Numbered from the stretch's first letter, positions 44,418 through 56,654 are shown. The stretch: DNA of 64,000 nucleotides from Trichaptum fuscoviolaceum (GCA_910574455.1 CAJSYZ010000005.1:7068001-7132000), one strand, 5' to 3'. The notes: generated by a model not told the origin, from the letters alone. Made by a program: numbers and translations.

Positions 44418-46731
44418 TCATGCCGCGTACCTCCCCGAGTCAGATGATGAAAATGATCCAGTCAAGTACGAATATTCCCTGTCAACTACGGTCGTCACAA
44501 AGGGTCCCACCTCTGCGGCAGTCTTCTGAACATCATCGGAGCGGTTTGAGATCGAATGATCGCATAGATTTATCATGAAACGGGAGATAAGGACAGACGA
44601 CACGCTGGGAGTATCTTTTAGCAAGAGAAGCCCTGATACAGTTCAGGAATCTCAACTCACGCAGTAGAGAACACCGTACTGCCTCCTTTTATTATAGACT
44701 TGCGATGAAGTTATAAGCATTTGAAAGTTGGGTGCGTCGAATGAGGCTTACAGGAAATATCTGAGCCCACTGATCAGCACCTTTTTAAACTATCGATGGT
44801 ATCGAATGACTCACAGTGAGCGATAATATGTTCAAGCCATTCAAAGCCCCTAGTAAGCTGAGTAATTCACATCGTGATAAGGTTAGTATGTGCAATCTGA
44901 ATTCATGAGCACTTACAAGTAATATAGTATTCCTATTTGACCATCAAAGCGCGTTAAAAATTAAAATGATACCGATACTGAAAGCATATTACATACCATC
45001 TCTCAACATTACGTAGAACAGACGTCCTGCGCGTATTTTCTGCATTGATGCAGTTTTGTACAAAGTTAAGACAAAGACAACTGAATCGTATAGTAAGAGC
45101 CCTGCGAAGTCGAGCGTATAGTCTTGCATAGCTGTAAGCTAGGATAATAATGATACTGAGTTGTTAGACAACATACGGATACCCCTTCAAGAATTAGAGC
45201 ATTACAAATCAGCATAACTATTCTTATGAGATCACCTACTACGTACAGAGTTTCACTTGTCGCAAACACGCATCCACTGAACGATTCAGGATGAGGGAGT
45301 GGCTTGATCTCCTGATCGTTGGCGGTCGGTGACCACTGAAACTCCGTAAGCATTTGGAATCAAGATGTTAACAATACTGAGACTCCGAACCAATGATAAC
45401 GCTACTTCAAGGGCTGCGAGTAATACAAATCCTATTCCAACTCGTCTATCGCGGTTGAAGAGCGCATATGTCCGTAAAGCTACAGTGTCGGAAGGTCAAA
45501 ACCCGCCTCTGGGTGCAGGCCGGAATTTTGCGTCAATGACTGAGATTTCAAAATTTTTGTAATAGAAGTAAGGAAGATATGTTGATTTCTGCAATAAAAA
45601 ATTTTCCGGTACATGTTTCAAATTTTTTGAAGAAATTGAAAAATTTTAGTCGAATTTTAGTGTCTATTGACCTTGGGTTGACTGGAAATACAAACAGAAT
45701 TGTTTTCCGAGACTTTCTAGAAAGTCTGTAATTAGGGTTTAATGCTTGAGGCTTCCGGACGAAAGTGTCCGGGTGGACCGGGAAAAAGATGAATTCCGGA
45801 TAGAATTGGCAAAACTTGCCAAACTATTCCACCAGGAAGTCCGGCTTGCAAAAAGACATCGTTTCCGTATATTCCGAAGCCGTGGGAACCTCTTAGAAGG
45901 GCTGTATTACTAAATTAAGTAGCATGTTTCAAAATCCTGGTATGAGAAATTTTTCGGAATTAAATTCAAGCAAATCTAATCAATAAGAATGAAAGATATA
46001 ATGCATTAGAAGCTATTTACACAGTTTCAGGGTCATTGGCAAGTTTTTGTGGCCGGAGAAAAAAACGTTTTGAAAGGGGGTTCCGAGAGGCGGGTTTTAG
46101 CCTTCCGACACTGTAGGATTACTACGAAAAGCGCGATGTACGTCAGTATCACAGAAACGTGGTCGCTATAACTAAAACACCTACATCCTATCACAGTTTG
46201 GACGATTATCAAGAAATATGCATGATATGTCTGTAGTCGCATGCAGCTTCGCAAAAGCGCACGCCAATGTTACTTTGAGCACGAGGTTGTTGAAGATTGA
46301 GTCTATGGGTTTTACCTCTACAATGGCATGAGTTTCCGATGAGTAAAGTAAACTATAGCACCGCGACTCACTTTATCTGACACATTGGTCAAGGCCAGCA
46401 CGAGATTAGGAATATTCCCGAAAAGCGAGATGTATCTGTTAAGGAGGAAGAGAACAGGGACCAAGCTGAAGCCTCTTCCCCAGAAGAACCGGACTTCATC
46501 TTTGAGCGTCAATATGTAGTCGTAGTATATAATTACTGAAATTTTCGGGTGGGTTCCAATGCTGAGCGTATCATAACCAGAACGTACCAAAGGCTACTAG
46601 ATGTTGTGCCCCATCCAAGTACCTGAAGTTAAAGCCGTAGAGCTATCAGCGCTTGTAGTGTAAGATGTATGTTGCTTAGTTACGGACAGTATTCTTAATG
46701 TCCCTGGGTTATCGACCAGAGAGCTCGACAT
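44418..46731 (-). pseudogene. DUF6533-type seven-helix protein gene carrying a MITE (status uncertain)
   Basis: Relative of the three tandem genes at 56.7-63.3 kb. Recognisable parts in order on the minus strand: possible first exon MSSSLVDNPGTL (46731); IIYYDYILTLKDEVRFFWGR and LFLLNRYISLFG (DUF6533 core); YHAYFLIIVQTVIG; then a 631-bp TIR element; then LRTYALFNRDRRVGIGFVLL; LYDSVVFVLTLYKTASMQK; FYVMLRDG; LLGALNGLNILSL; and VLISRFMINL followed by a polar tail to TGA at 44418. The element lies in or at the end of the intron that precedes LRTYALF in relatives; the duplicated TA plus G even provides a TAG acceptor, so splicing may survive. The exon before it could not be joined in one frame (it reads openly as LACAFAKLHATTDIS, then needs a shift), which argues for decay. 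Probably a membrane protein of unknown role. Confidence 0.55.
45483..46113. mobile_element. TA-flanked MITE, CAGTGTCGGAAGG family, copy 1 (631 bp)
   Basis: The left terminus CAGTGTCGGAAGGTCAAAAC (45483) is repeated inverted at the right end (GTTTTAGCCTTCCGACACTG, ending 46113), and both sides are flanked by TA (45481-45482 and 46114-46115), as for Tc1/mariner-type insertions. No transposase frame. AT-rich core with AAATTTTTGTAATAGAAGTA, which is shared with copy 2. Confidence 0.85.
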
Positions 46732-47331
46732 TCCTCAGGCTGCCGGCACTGTGGGGTGGAAGAGAGACAAATGAGGCGTTTGGAAGGATCTCCTTTCGAG
46801 AGCTTATATTCTGCCGGGGTTCTTTTCCCAGATTTTGTGTAGCGTGGTGAATACGCTGTAGCAGCGGGCAATTAACCGATCTTCTCTGATGAAAGATCTT
46901 GTGCGGGTGTGGAGCGCTGGCGCTCTGCAGTGGCAGTCGTGGGCGGCACGCCTGTCAGTTGTTAACCATGAATGATGGACAACGGCTTCTAGTTGTTTCG
47001 GAAGTCGAACGTCCTAAAAACAGCATGGTACGTGTACTATATGCAGCGAGAAAAGGTTAAAGACTCGCCTTCTGAGTACACAGCACAAATATAAAATACA
47101 GTAATTGTATGAACGAGAAAAAAATAGCGGTCAAGACGCGGAGCGTAAGAATGCAATCGATTGGGGAAGACATACGAAAGGATGTTATCGCTACAATCGG
47201 GCTGGAACTGGGAGCCGATAACAATGAAACAATAGAGTCTAAAAGAGAGGTGGAAATTTCGTATCGCGAGGTTAAGATCGAAGAATCAGAGTTAAGAGCT
47301 TGGGAAAAGGCCAACTTTAAATAAAAATAAG
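46732..47331. other. Intergenic between DUF6533 and RNA-binding gene
   Basis: No gene recognised; the minus-strand frame 47368-47057 is motif-less and overlaps the end of the RNA-binding protein gene. Confidence 0.4.
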
Positions 47332-50300
47332 TCATGACTGCGCGTCGTTGCGAAGAATTCGTCGACAATCTTGTTCGTGAAGAGACGCCATTCGTTTAGG
47401 GAATGTAGCAGGAGCAGATGCAGGAGTACCAAAGGTGCTGAAGAATGGAGTAGCTGGGCTCATTGTAGACGGCGTTCTTGACGCGAACGTCAGTGCTGGG
47501 GAGATCGAAGACATTTCTTCCGCATGACTATTCATACCAAGGGTCTTGCCTGGGCTACGATGGTCAAGAGGAGAGTCACCTTGAGTGATAGTATGCTTAG
47601 GTGAGCCGAAGATGGAATGATAAATTTGCTAGTCGGGTCACGTATGAGAAGTAAGCAAAACATTATTAGATTTGGCACATACGGATGATGGGTTTTGAGT
47701 ATACAGCCCTGTCACATCGGCAGGCCCTCCTTCGAGCTGTAGGGCCCCTCCTTTAGAGGAGAAATGAACCTTATCACGAGAACGTGTTTTAGAATGAGTT
47801 GCCTGAGAATAGTGCGCGGTTGAAGGCAGGTGTGCCTCACCACCAAAATGATCGTCGTTCCGGGTAGGTCGAATACTAGCTGATGGCATCAGGGCGTGAT
47901 TCTGCGCCCGCAATTGAGATCCTAACAGTGCGTTGAGGCTGTGCGTGTCGTGTTCTGACAAGTTTTGCATCTGATGCAAGAGTTGAAGTTGTTTAAGCTG
48001 AGCTTCCTGCTGGAGTAAGGCAAGCCTGCTCGCCTCCAGTGCCTTCGCCGATAGAGACGGTTGCATATTGCCGTTGACGAAATGAGGATGACCAATTGAA
48101 GATAGTCCGGCCTGAGAAGTAAGGACATTGCCAACCGAGAGCGAAGATGGGTGAAAAGCAGAAATATCAAGTGAGGTCAATGAATCAGCATGTGCAAGCG
48201 AGGATAGCGTATTCCTTCCAGGCAAGCGTTGGTTCGGACTAAGCATCCGTTGAGACGCGCCGGCGCCTGGATGGCCGAAGGTGTTGACAAAGGGCGAATT
48301 TGAAAGAGTGTGATCCCTGGACAGTTCGGAGCTCGTCTGATGAGGAGGTGAATGCGCCTGCAAGAGATTACCATCGTCGTAGCGGATGTGATGTTGTTGG
48401 GAGTTCAGTTGAGACTGTACTTCAGCGCCGCGCAAGTTAATCAAAGCTGCGTGTGCCATAGACAGGCGACCTGCTCCGCCAACATCTTCGTCTTCCCCTC
48501 GAGACAGTCGTTCCGAGCGCTGTGCAATGGTAAGCTATATATTAATAGCGAAATATGAAAAAAATCACCCTCAATTCACGCTGCTCGTTGGTGTCCGCGA
48601 ATCTGACAGAGATGCGACATCCATTATCATTCCATCCGCGCACAACTCGGCCGTGTAGTCGCTCGATCACCTCTTCCGCTGCAGGACGGGTATCCATTCT
48701 AATACGAAAAGGCCTCGAGTTCAAGGAATACATTACTATATTTGCAAAAAGTACTAACCTCACGAATGCTATCATCCTTGGCGGATCTGATAGTTTGGTC
48801 TGGAAGAAGCGCCTGCTTACAACCTTGTAGGGAGAAACTAGTGCAGCTAGTGACTAAAGGATTCGAATGAATGTCGTAACGCATTTTAGATAAGCATATT
48901 GAAACTTACAACATCGTCAATAGACAATGGGAGACTATCTCGGAGATGAGCAGAATTTCACGACGTGATAAGTATGATCAAACTCTTACCCTTCCATGTA
49001 GAGGTTCGTCGATTTATCATCCTTCAATCTCTCCATCTTTTCCCTGAAGGAGATGCTTCCTCCAAAATCGGACGAAGAGCTCGCACTTACATCCGAGATG
49101 GAGTTGGCAGAACGATGGCTATTCATCTTCAGCGACTGACTTGGTGATGTGCCATCTGAAAGAGTATACGACGTCGAAGAAGAGAGTGTCGAGGTGAGAG
49201 AAGGAAGGGAGGGAAAGGATGCCTGGGAAGAAAAAGAGTGCTGCGAAGGTAGAGAAGGCATCGAACCAGCAGGAGGAATGGTTATCGCTCCGGATGCGTA
49301 GGGCGTACCCGGAATCTTGTGGACTTGCTGTTGTCACCCGTAAGATCAATATAAGTATGTATATGACAACGAAAGGAAGTCGCTTGCCTTAGAGAAAGAT
49401 GGGTGGAGATTGCGGTATTTGCGCAACGTTTCGATGCAGCGTGAGGCAGCCTCAACTGAGTCAAAGCTGCGGCTGTGAGTTAGTTTCTGCTAAACAATGA
49501 GGAGGTTAAGGGCTCACAGGACAAAACCGTATCCACTCATTTTCTCCCCAACACATCGAGTGAAAGTACGAACACTGAGTACGTGGCCGAAGTCGCGGGT
49601 CATCGCATACAGGCTTTCATCCGAGAAGTGAGGAGGCAGCCCATTTATGTAGACGTTCGGTGTGCCAAGAGCCCCATTCGAATCCTGTGCAGGTTTCTGA
49701 ACATCTGTGCCTTCGTCTGCGGCCGAAGTACCAGAAGACAGGAATTCTTCTTGCTTGTGTGAGCAGCCTTCCACGGGTGCAGTTTTGTCAAGAGAACGGC
49801 GTGAAGCTGAAGAAAGTGAAGAGTTGGGCGAGTGCAGAGTCGACAGCTTTCCCGATTCGATACTGGAAGCCTGAGGCGAGAGTTCATGATGCATCAGACG
49901 CGAGATGTGACTTTGAGAGCCAGACATCAGACGGGCGGTGACGAATCGAGAGTCTGAGCCATGGATACCATGGGCAGTCGTCTCAAGCGGGGAAGCAGGT
50001 GTATGAATTGGTGAGTGGTGAGAGGCAAAGTTTCCTTGAAACGAACATGGTTTCAGATGTTATCACTTAAGTTTCGGAAAAGAGAAGTCCTACCTCTTGA
50101 TGCCATGTATCCATCTCTCTTGTCAAATCGACCAGTCACGAACGTGTCTTCAATGTCTGCGGATATGATTTCCACTGAAGGAGCATCGCTGACGTCGCTT
50201 TCGTACGAATGCTGCGATTCTGAACGATGGCGGACGAGCGGGGAAGTTGCAGTACGACTACGAATGAACCTGGGAGATCCTAGAAGGCCAGACGGAGGAG

Positions 50301-50842
50301 ATAGCAGAGCGTTATAGTTATATGACTGAGGGACACGATAACCAGCGCTGCTTGGTGTTGAAGGTGGCACAGATGGGAGAGGGGCGGAAAGCATCCTGGA
50401 TCTCTGTTGGGAAAACGGTTGCTTGTGTAAAATTAGTGCAAAGATAACTTACTAAACGTGTATAAACACCTACTTCGCTTTGCATAGATACATTACGTGA
50501 GTCGAGGTCGAGGTCAGAACAGGTATCGACCAAACTTCTGAGAGGCGACTTTGAAAGGAACGTAGGGGATGAAACATGCGAGCCGGACGAAGGAGAAGAT
50601 AGTCGAGAAGGAGAAGAGAGGCCAGTAAGCTGAGGAAGTCGTTGGGCAGCCATATCACAGTCGTCACTAGAGTTGTTGTTGTGCGTACTGTCGATAGGCT
50701 GTTGTTTCTGGCATTCAAGACGATTCAGAGCGCTGGCTAGCTTCTCAAAGTCGGTAGGGGCAACGGAGTCCTGAGTAGCAGTCGTGCCACCCGTCGAGGG
50801 TGGCGATGTTGAAGTGGAGCTGTCTGTCGTTGTTGTGTCCAT
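47332..50842 (-). CDS. Two-RRM RNA-binding protein, RBMS/MSSP-like, 998 aa
   Basis: Ten exons assemble to 998 aa: 50842-50474, 50403-50094, 50034-49518, 49466-49388, 49327-48990, 48934-48910, 48853-48759, 48698-48569, 48519-47683, 47628-47332. Long Ser-rich N-terminus. RRM1 is in exons 3-4 (NVYINGLPPHFSDESLYAMT; GEKMSGYGFVLFDSVEAASR). RRM2 is split over exons 5-8 (TNLYMEGLPLSIDDV; SPYKVVSRRFF; MIAFVRMDTRPAAEEVIERL). The NLY..GLPLS.D and GF.RM patterns are those of the RBMS/MSSP family (single-strand nucleic acid binding, mRNA control). The C-terminal third is Gln/Ser/His-rich, low complexity and likely prion-like. The intron after PSFSK (49387-49328) begins with GC, a GC-AG intron. Start ATG 50842; the longer frame begins with GTG. 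Confidence 0.88.
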
Positions 50843-51798
50843 AATCGTAGAAGTCAAGAGACGTGATGAGCAAGAGAGTGTACTGTGTTCGTTGTTGGTG
50901 TTGTTATAATGTATACTGGAGGTGAGCCGTGGGCGTCGTTCGCGAGGAGATGATAGTGGTTCGAGATCAAGAAGGGTGCAGGGACTCGAGGGGGACGATG
51001 CACGTTTTATGGTGAGCACCCCGTCGAGATCCCAATCAAGGCCTCTTCTATGTCAGAATTTGTTGGTTTATTAGCGAAGATCCTTGAAGGCCTCAGTGGC
51101 GGAGATGACACACATTGAATCAGCGAATTGCCATTTCAGGATATTTTTGACAGCAGATGCAATGCTGTAACGCATGCCAGACGCTCTTCTTTATCATGGA
51201 TTTCGCGTGTGTGTCATGAAATGGTAAGAAGAAATGCCATTGAAGCCGCCGGTCATAGGAAAGTAGCGTGGTCGTAGAATTTCTGACATGAGCTTCGCGT
51301 GAGCCAGTTCAGAAAGAGTTAAGCAAGCTTCAAACCGAGACTCTGGATCAAAAGCAATCAACTGGGAGTTATTGGACATCCTATGCAGGCCCGAAGTAGC
51401 TTTACCGTTCCCTCTGTTGTGACCTCAGGCAAAATTGATGACTTGAAGAAATGAGTCCCGTCGGCATCTCAGTCTAGTGATAGCACTTTTCTCTGAGTGC
51501 CATGAGGAATCATCCATAGGACATCAGCGTCCTGTGCGTCGATGGTTCACCTCAGATGAGCAGGGAGAATGCGACAGGTTAGAATATTAATGTTTGAGGA
51601 AGATGATCAGATGTCATTCGAAAAAGCATGCGCGAAGAGACGACGTAGTAGGAGAGAAAAATAACACTGCCGAACATTTCCGAAAGTCATCATTTAGACA
51701 TCGGAGTTTTAAAATGTACTTACTAATACGCTCGGCATCGACTCGGACTCGGAAGGCTCAGGGTCTAGTGCCGGGAAAGTCAGAGACGATGTAATGTA
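50843..51798. other. 5' flank of RNA-binding gene
   Basis: No gene recognised. A 61-codon minus-strand frame at 51379-51194 (MSNNSQLIAFDPESRFEACL) is ATG-started but too short and without motif to call. Confidence 0.35.
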
Positions 51799-52564
51799 CA
51801 GCCGGTTACAAAAATTGATCGTCACCCCCCCGGTTGTGACCCATTTTCTCGGAATAAACATTCTTCTTGATAATGTACCTTCGGTATCTGCTCAATATTA
51901 TTAAAGGACTGTCTTAATAAGAAAACAAAAAAAAACATGCAAAGCCAATCTTGCAGTCGAGGGAAATGAGCATTTTAGTGTCGTGGGAAATTTCTTAAAA
52001 GGTCTAAGTTACGGGATATATTGATTTTTTTGCAACAGAATGCACAGTGCATTCACCATTCTAACTTTGCAGAAAGCTTCTTTAGATGTCCTATTGTATA
52101 TCATAAATCTATCAAGAGCATTTTATTAGTAGCTTAGGAGAATATTACAGAATGAATGTCAGATTCATGAATTAAAAGCAAATTTTGGCTTATTTGGCAT
52201 TTCTGAGGTACTCAGCACTTTCAAGAGCCATTCAGGCAATGACTAGGCATGAAACTCCTACGGTAGGACAAGCTGACATATAGCTATATGCTGCGAAATT
52301 TTGAAGCTGTGTGGGTTCAAGATGAGAGTTTCCGGCAGCATATAAAGACAAAAATGGTGCCAATTTTGGTAACCCCGAGAACACAGAAAGACCTCACTAT
52401 CTTCTTACTTTGGTTTAGAATGTCCTTTGATTTTGCGCTGTTATACGTAGATTAAAGATGCAGCTATACACAAATATTTATAGAGTTTTTGCTGCTATGT
52501 GGAAGTAGTAAAACTCAAAAAACCAGAAATCAGGGGGGTGACAATCATTTTTAGTAACCGGCTG
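51799..52564. mobile_element. TA-flanked MITE, CAGCCGGTTAC family (766 bp)
   Basis: Terminal repeats CAGCCGGTTACAAAAATTGA at 51799 and, inverted, the sequence ending CATTTTTAGTAACCGGCTG at 52564. The match extends through GTCACCCCCC. TA flanks both ends (51797-51798 and 52565-52566). The interior is AT-rich and has no transposase frame. Tc1/mariner-like by target site. Confidence 0.85.
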
Positions 52565-52648
52565 TACAATACCATGTACTTGCTCGTATACTTTCTGGCG
52601 GATTGCTGGAGTACAAGTTCTGTGCTTATCCACAACTCGGATGTTCTA

Positions 52649-53255
52649 CAGTGGCGGAAGGCTAAATCCAGCAATTCCGAAACGCCAACAAATATTTTCT
52701 TTCTCTGGGCACAATTCTTATCCAATGACCCTAAAACTGTGTAAATAGGCTCAAATGCATTGTATCATCACTTCTTATTGATTAGTTTTCTCTCAAGTTT
52801 AGTCCGAGTTTTTTTTGTGACAAAATTTGAAACATATTACCTTATTTGGCGCTTTTAGGTCCTTTAAAGCTTTCCCACGGTATCGGAATGGCCGGAATTG
52901 ATTGCTTTCATTGAGCCGGTGGTCCTTGATAAACTGGTTAGAGATTTCGGTAGTTTATGTCCGGATCCGGAAATGCACTGTAGTAAACCAGGTTACCTTG
53001 AATTAAACCCCGAATTTGGTAAAGGCTCGGAAAGGCTCCTTACGCAAGTTTTCTAGCTTAACCAAGATCAGCAAGAGCTCAATCTCAAGAAATCATTTTT
53101 TTATTCTGGAAATTTTGAAACAAAAAACCCGGAATTTTTTTTATTGCATAGATAAACGTTTTTTCCTTACTTGTATTACAAAAATTTTAAACTTGGGTTC
53201 TAGAACTCAAAATTCCGGCCTGCTCGGAATTGCGGGATTTGTCCTTCCGCCACTG
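52649..53255. mobile_element. TA-flanked MITE, CAGTGKCGGAAGG family, copy 2 (607 bp)
   Basis: CAGTGGCGGAAGGCTAAATC at the left, and its inverted partner ending GGGATTTGTCCTTCCGCCACTG at the right, agree with copy 1 at 45483-46113; TA flanks at 52647-52648 and 53256-53257. In inverted orientation its core shares AAAATTTTTGTAATACAAGT with copy 1. It lies 84 bp from the CAGCCGG element. Confidence 0.85.
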
Positions 53256-53490
53256 TAGACGTCTTATAAAAGCTCAATGCTCAGTATCACCACATCCAAG
53301 GGCGGACGCTTGTGCTCACGCAATCAACTTACAAATCCAGTTTGAATGCACACCAATCCTTCCATCTCCCTCGAACACCGCAGGATGCCTACAAATATGC
53401 AACAACTCGCCCAGGGTAGATCTCCAAGCCCACCCCAGCTATCCACTTCGATAACAATCCAGTATCCGTGCTCGCTTGTAGAAGACGGCC

Positions 53491-54742
53491 ATGGCGATGC
53501 ACAAAGCAATCGCAACGACCTCGAAGGGCGTACTCGAAGAGATCAGCCTCCCCACACCGACGCCCGGCCCTGGTGAAGTTCTCATCCAGGTTCACTACGC
53601 AGGGATGATACCCTTCGACACCTATCAGCTCGATCGCGCATATCATGTCGCAGAGTATCCTCTTGTCTTAGGATTTTCAGCTTCAGGAGTCGTGAAGGCT
53701 GTAGGAGATGGTGTGGACGGCTTGCAGGTCGGAGACAAGGTACGTCCTTCGATAGTAGCAAACGAGAAAGTCTATTGATGTGAATTGTCCCATGCAGGTG
53801 GCATCATTCAATTATCCATCGTCGAAGAATAAATCTTTGCAAGAGTATACTCTCGTCAGCAAGCATGTCGTTGCTAAAGTGAGTCTACTCACCAACCACC
53901 CTTTGATTCCGTACTGACCCAACAACAACACAGCTCCCACCTTCCTACCCATTCGAACAAGCAGCATCCATCCCGGACAACTACGTCACCGCCTTCTGGA
54001 CACTCTTCGGCGCACCCAACCTTGCTCTCCCGCACCCGTCCTTCCCGCCCTCGTCTCCTCCGCCCGATGCGTCCTCCCCAGTTCTCGTCTACGGCGCCGG
54101 CGCCTCCTCTGGGCAGTACACCGTCCAGCTCCTCAAGCTCGCTGGCTACACCAACGTCCTCGCCACCGCCTCTCCGCGTAACCACGCCCTCCTGCACGAG
54201 CTCGGTGCCACGAAGTGTTTTGACTACCGCTCACCTGACCTCGTGAAGGAGATCCTGGCAGCTACAGGTGGTCAGCCTGTCAAGTACGCCCTGGACACTA
54301 TCGCAGCCCGGACGAGCCTACAAGCCGTTCGGGGTGTTGTGGGCAAAGAGTCGAAGGTGGCGGTCCTCATGCCGGTGAAGGACGGTGATACCGTTACGAA
54401 CGCGGTAGACAGCGAAATGCACATCCAGTTCCCGGCATGGACGTCGGACTTATTCAAAGATGTGGAGATTCGACCTGTGTACACATTCAAGTACCAAGAG
54501 GTAAGTTAATCTGTGCTGACACTTATAGGAACGTTTACTCACCGATCGTTTAGGAAAAATACGCACAAGAAACCATCATGCCAATTGCTCTGCCCAAGCT
54601 CTTAGAAGGTGGCCAGTTGAAGGCAAACCGTATCAAACTTCTCGACCAAGGCTCATTTAAGGAGAGGGTTGAAACAGGCTTAGATCTGCTGAGGAATAAC
54701 AAGATCAGCGGAGAGAAGGTTGTCGTTAAAGTCATCGATTGA
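53491..54742 (+). CDS. Medium-chain dehydrogenase/reductase (enoyl or quinone reductase-like)
   Basis: Zinc-free MDR family NADPH-dependent reductase, 361 aa, exons 53491-53739, 53797-53877, 53934-54500 and 54554-54742 (all phase 0). N-terminal GroES-like domain: PTPTPGPGEVLIQVHYAGMI, then LGFSASGVVKAVGDGVDGLQ. Rossmann domain: SPVLVYGAGASSGQYTVQLL, where GAGASSG is the nucleotide loop, then ELGATKCFDYRSPDLVKEIL. C-terminus: LLRNNKISGEKVVVKVID. The Cys/His ligands of zinc alcohol dehydrogenases are absent. The layout is that of fungal ToxD/trans-enoyl-reductase-type proteins; no polyketide synthase is nearby in the window, so a housekeeping quinone or alkenal reductase is equally possible. 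Only the ATG at 53491 gives the full GroES domain; an in-frame alternative two codons later is possible. Confidence 0.9.
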
Positions 54743-54849
54743 TGTTCAGGTCAGAACAGACTACGAGAGATCAAGCAGTATGAAATCTTTATTAGTGACA
54801 AGCAGTGGTAGTAATTACATGCAACTATGTAGTATCTACCAATGCCATC

Positions 54850-55980
54850 CTCTTCTGGGTATTCCGACGACATCCTAAAGACTGAGGTCAGCAATATTCA
54901 ACGGACAAATAAACAAAGGGAGAGGAAGTGATCAGCGAAGTGCCCGAAGTTTTGAGCTGTGGCGGGCGGTTTCGGCAGCAGTAGTACGTAGACCGTCGTG
55001 TAAAGAACATCATATAAAGAATGGCCAACTGGCTAGAACAGATTGGAATAAGGCAATACTCACGTTTGTCCATATCTCCGTGAATGAGGAAGGGACATGA
55101 AGTCAAAGGGATCATCCTAGGTCCTGATGAAGAGAAGTTAGCATAAGGAATGCAAGACAAATGAAATGGGAAACGGAAAGAAGGATCAGATAATAGTATA
55201 AATACAGCCGTGGAATTTTCGTCAACCAGTCCTCCCCGCGTAGGGAAGATGTCAGGCGGTAACTCCATTTATTCATCGTGAAAGAAAAAAAGATAGTAAA
55301 TGACAGAGCAAACGATGCTTACGAGGTCTATACGAAATGACGAATCTAGACTCTCTCCCAACCAACCAAGGTCCCCCCCACGATTTTAAAGCACGTTCGC
55401 TAAAAAAAAATCTGTTGAGAAAAAATTAAGTCAGATGAAATTCCAAGGACACGAGGGAAAACGTCGCGACAATGATCAGTGGATTGACAGATAAAAGATA
55501 AAATCGTCGCCATAGGCTCAGATACTCTAGTTTGAAAGGTTATAACTCATCATAAATATGATCCCGCGACAGAAGAAGAAACGAAGGAAGGTTCAACACA
55601 TACCATAAGATCAGACCCTAAGACCGTCGCCTACCAACAGTGCGTCAAGCCACCCTCGGACAACACCTTCAGATGGATTCTGCAAAGAAATGCTGATCAG
55701 AAGGATATTCAACAAGATTGGAGCAAGAATAAAGAACGCATCAGTGTAACTATGACTATAAAAAAACTTTCACCGTGCAAAGCACTCTGATGTTTGGGAA
55801 TGACTAAAGTATCATCTCGCGCAAGATGACAGAAGACGATTATCAGAAACACTACACTCACTATACCAGTTAAAACTTGCAGTCAACGTGGGACCGCTTA
55901 GAAACATCCTGGAGGACGTGAAGGGCGAGAGGAAAGTACGAGGAAAGGTAAGAAGAAAATTTGTCGTGGAATTTATATAG
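54850..55980 (-). other. Possible small spliced transcription unit of unknown content
   Basis: The minus strand has promoter-like order: TATATAAA near 55975-55967, a pyrimidine-rich tract, then an ATG at about 55912 (MFLSGPTLTASFN). Downstream are several intron-like signals (GTATAGTG, GTGAAAG, TTTCTTTGCAG, GTATGTGT, TTTTCTCAACAG) and coding-like islands such as NPSEGVVRGWLDALLVGDGL (around 55676-55617) and MELPPDIFPTRGGLVDENS (start 55268). I could not join these into one frame, so I do not call a protein. It may be a small-exon gene or a spliced non-coding RNA. Confidence 0.25.
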
Positions 55981-56654
55981 ATAGAAGTTGTTCAGGGCAG
56001 GTTCTTTTCCAGAGCCTTTTACGCCCTCGGCTAGACACTACATAGCCTCTTCGTTCTCCTGGTTGAAGCTCGTCTGTCATCTACAACTTTGCATGGCGAA
56101 AAGTTCAATGTTGTCCTTAGTTCTCGAACAAACTTGATCTCTTCTCTGACTATGAGCTCATGACGTACGGTCTTATCAGGCTAACGACGCCATTGTCATA
56201 TCACGCTGGCACCGGACTATATGATGTTCTATCTTGATGCAACCTCTTTATGTTATGAGCGCAATTAATTGCTCTATCGCATCAGGAATCGCAGAAGTTT
56301 GGGACTGATTGAAGTGCTTCGTTGGGCTCAGACATCAAGATGGAGGATGTGGGTGTTACTCCTTTCGATCCGAAATCTTACTGAGTAATTGATTGAAGGT
56401 ATTTCCTACCTACGATTCTGATAGGACGCTCAGTTGTACATTCGGACCCGACTCTGCAAGTTCTATACGCGTTTTATTCACTTCAAATCCACCGTTATAT
56501 GGCCAGTCGTGATCACATCTTCTCGAGTGTTGTAGTCCGCTGACTCCAAAACGTATTTATAGTAGCCATACCAGCGGTTTGAATCATTGATCCCCTGTCA
56601 TCCATATCACAGTCACTTCACCTTCTCAGCCTTATTTACTTACTACACCTTCTC
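55981..56654. other. Intergenic, 5' flank of first tandem DUF6533 gene
   Basis: No gene or repeat recognised. Confidence 0.35.

Noticed and set aside
46116..46150. Second LRTYALF-like motif upstream of the MITE, suggesting exon duplication
   Set aside because: It lies in what should be intron sequence, in a frame with poor continuity; chance similarity is more likely.
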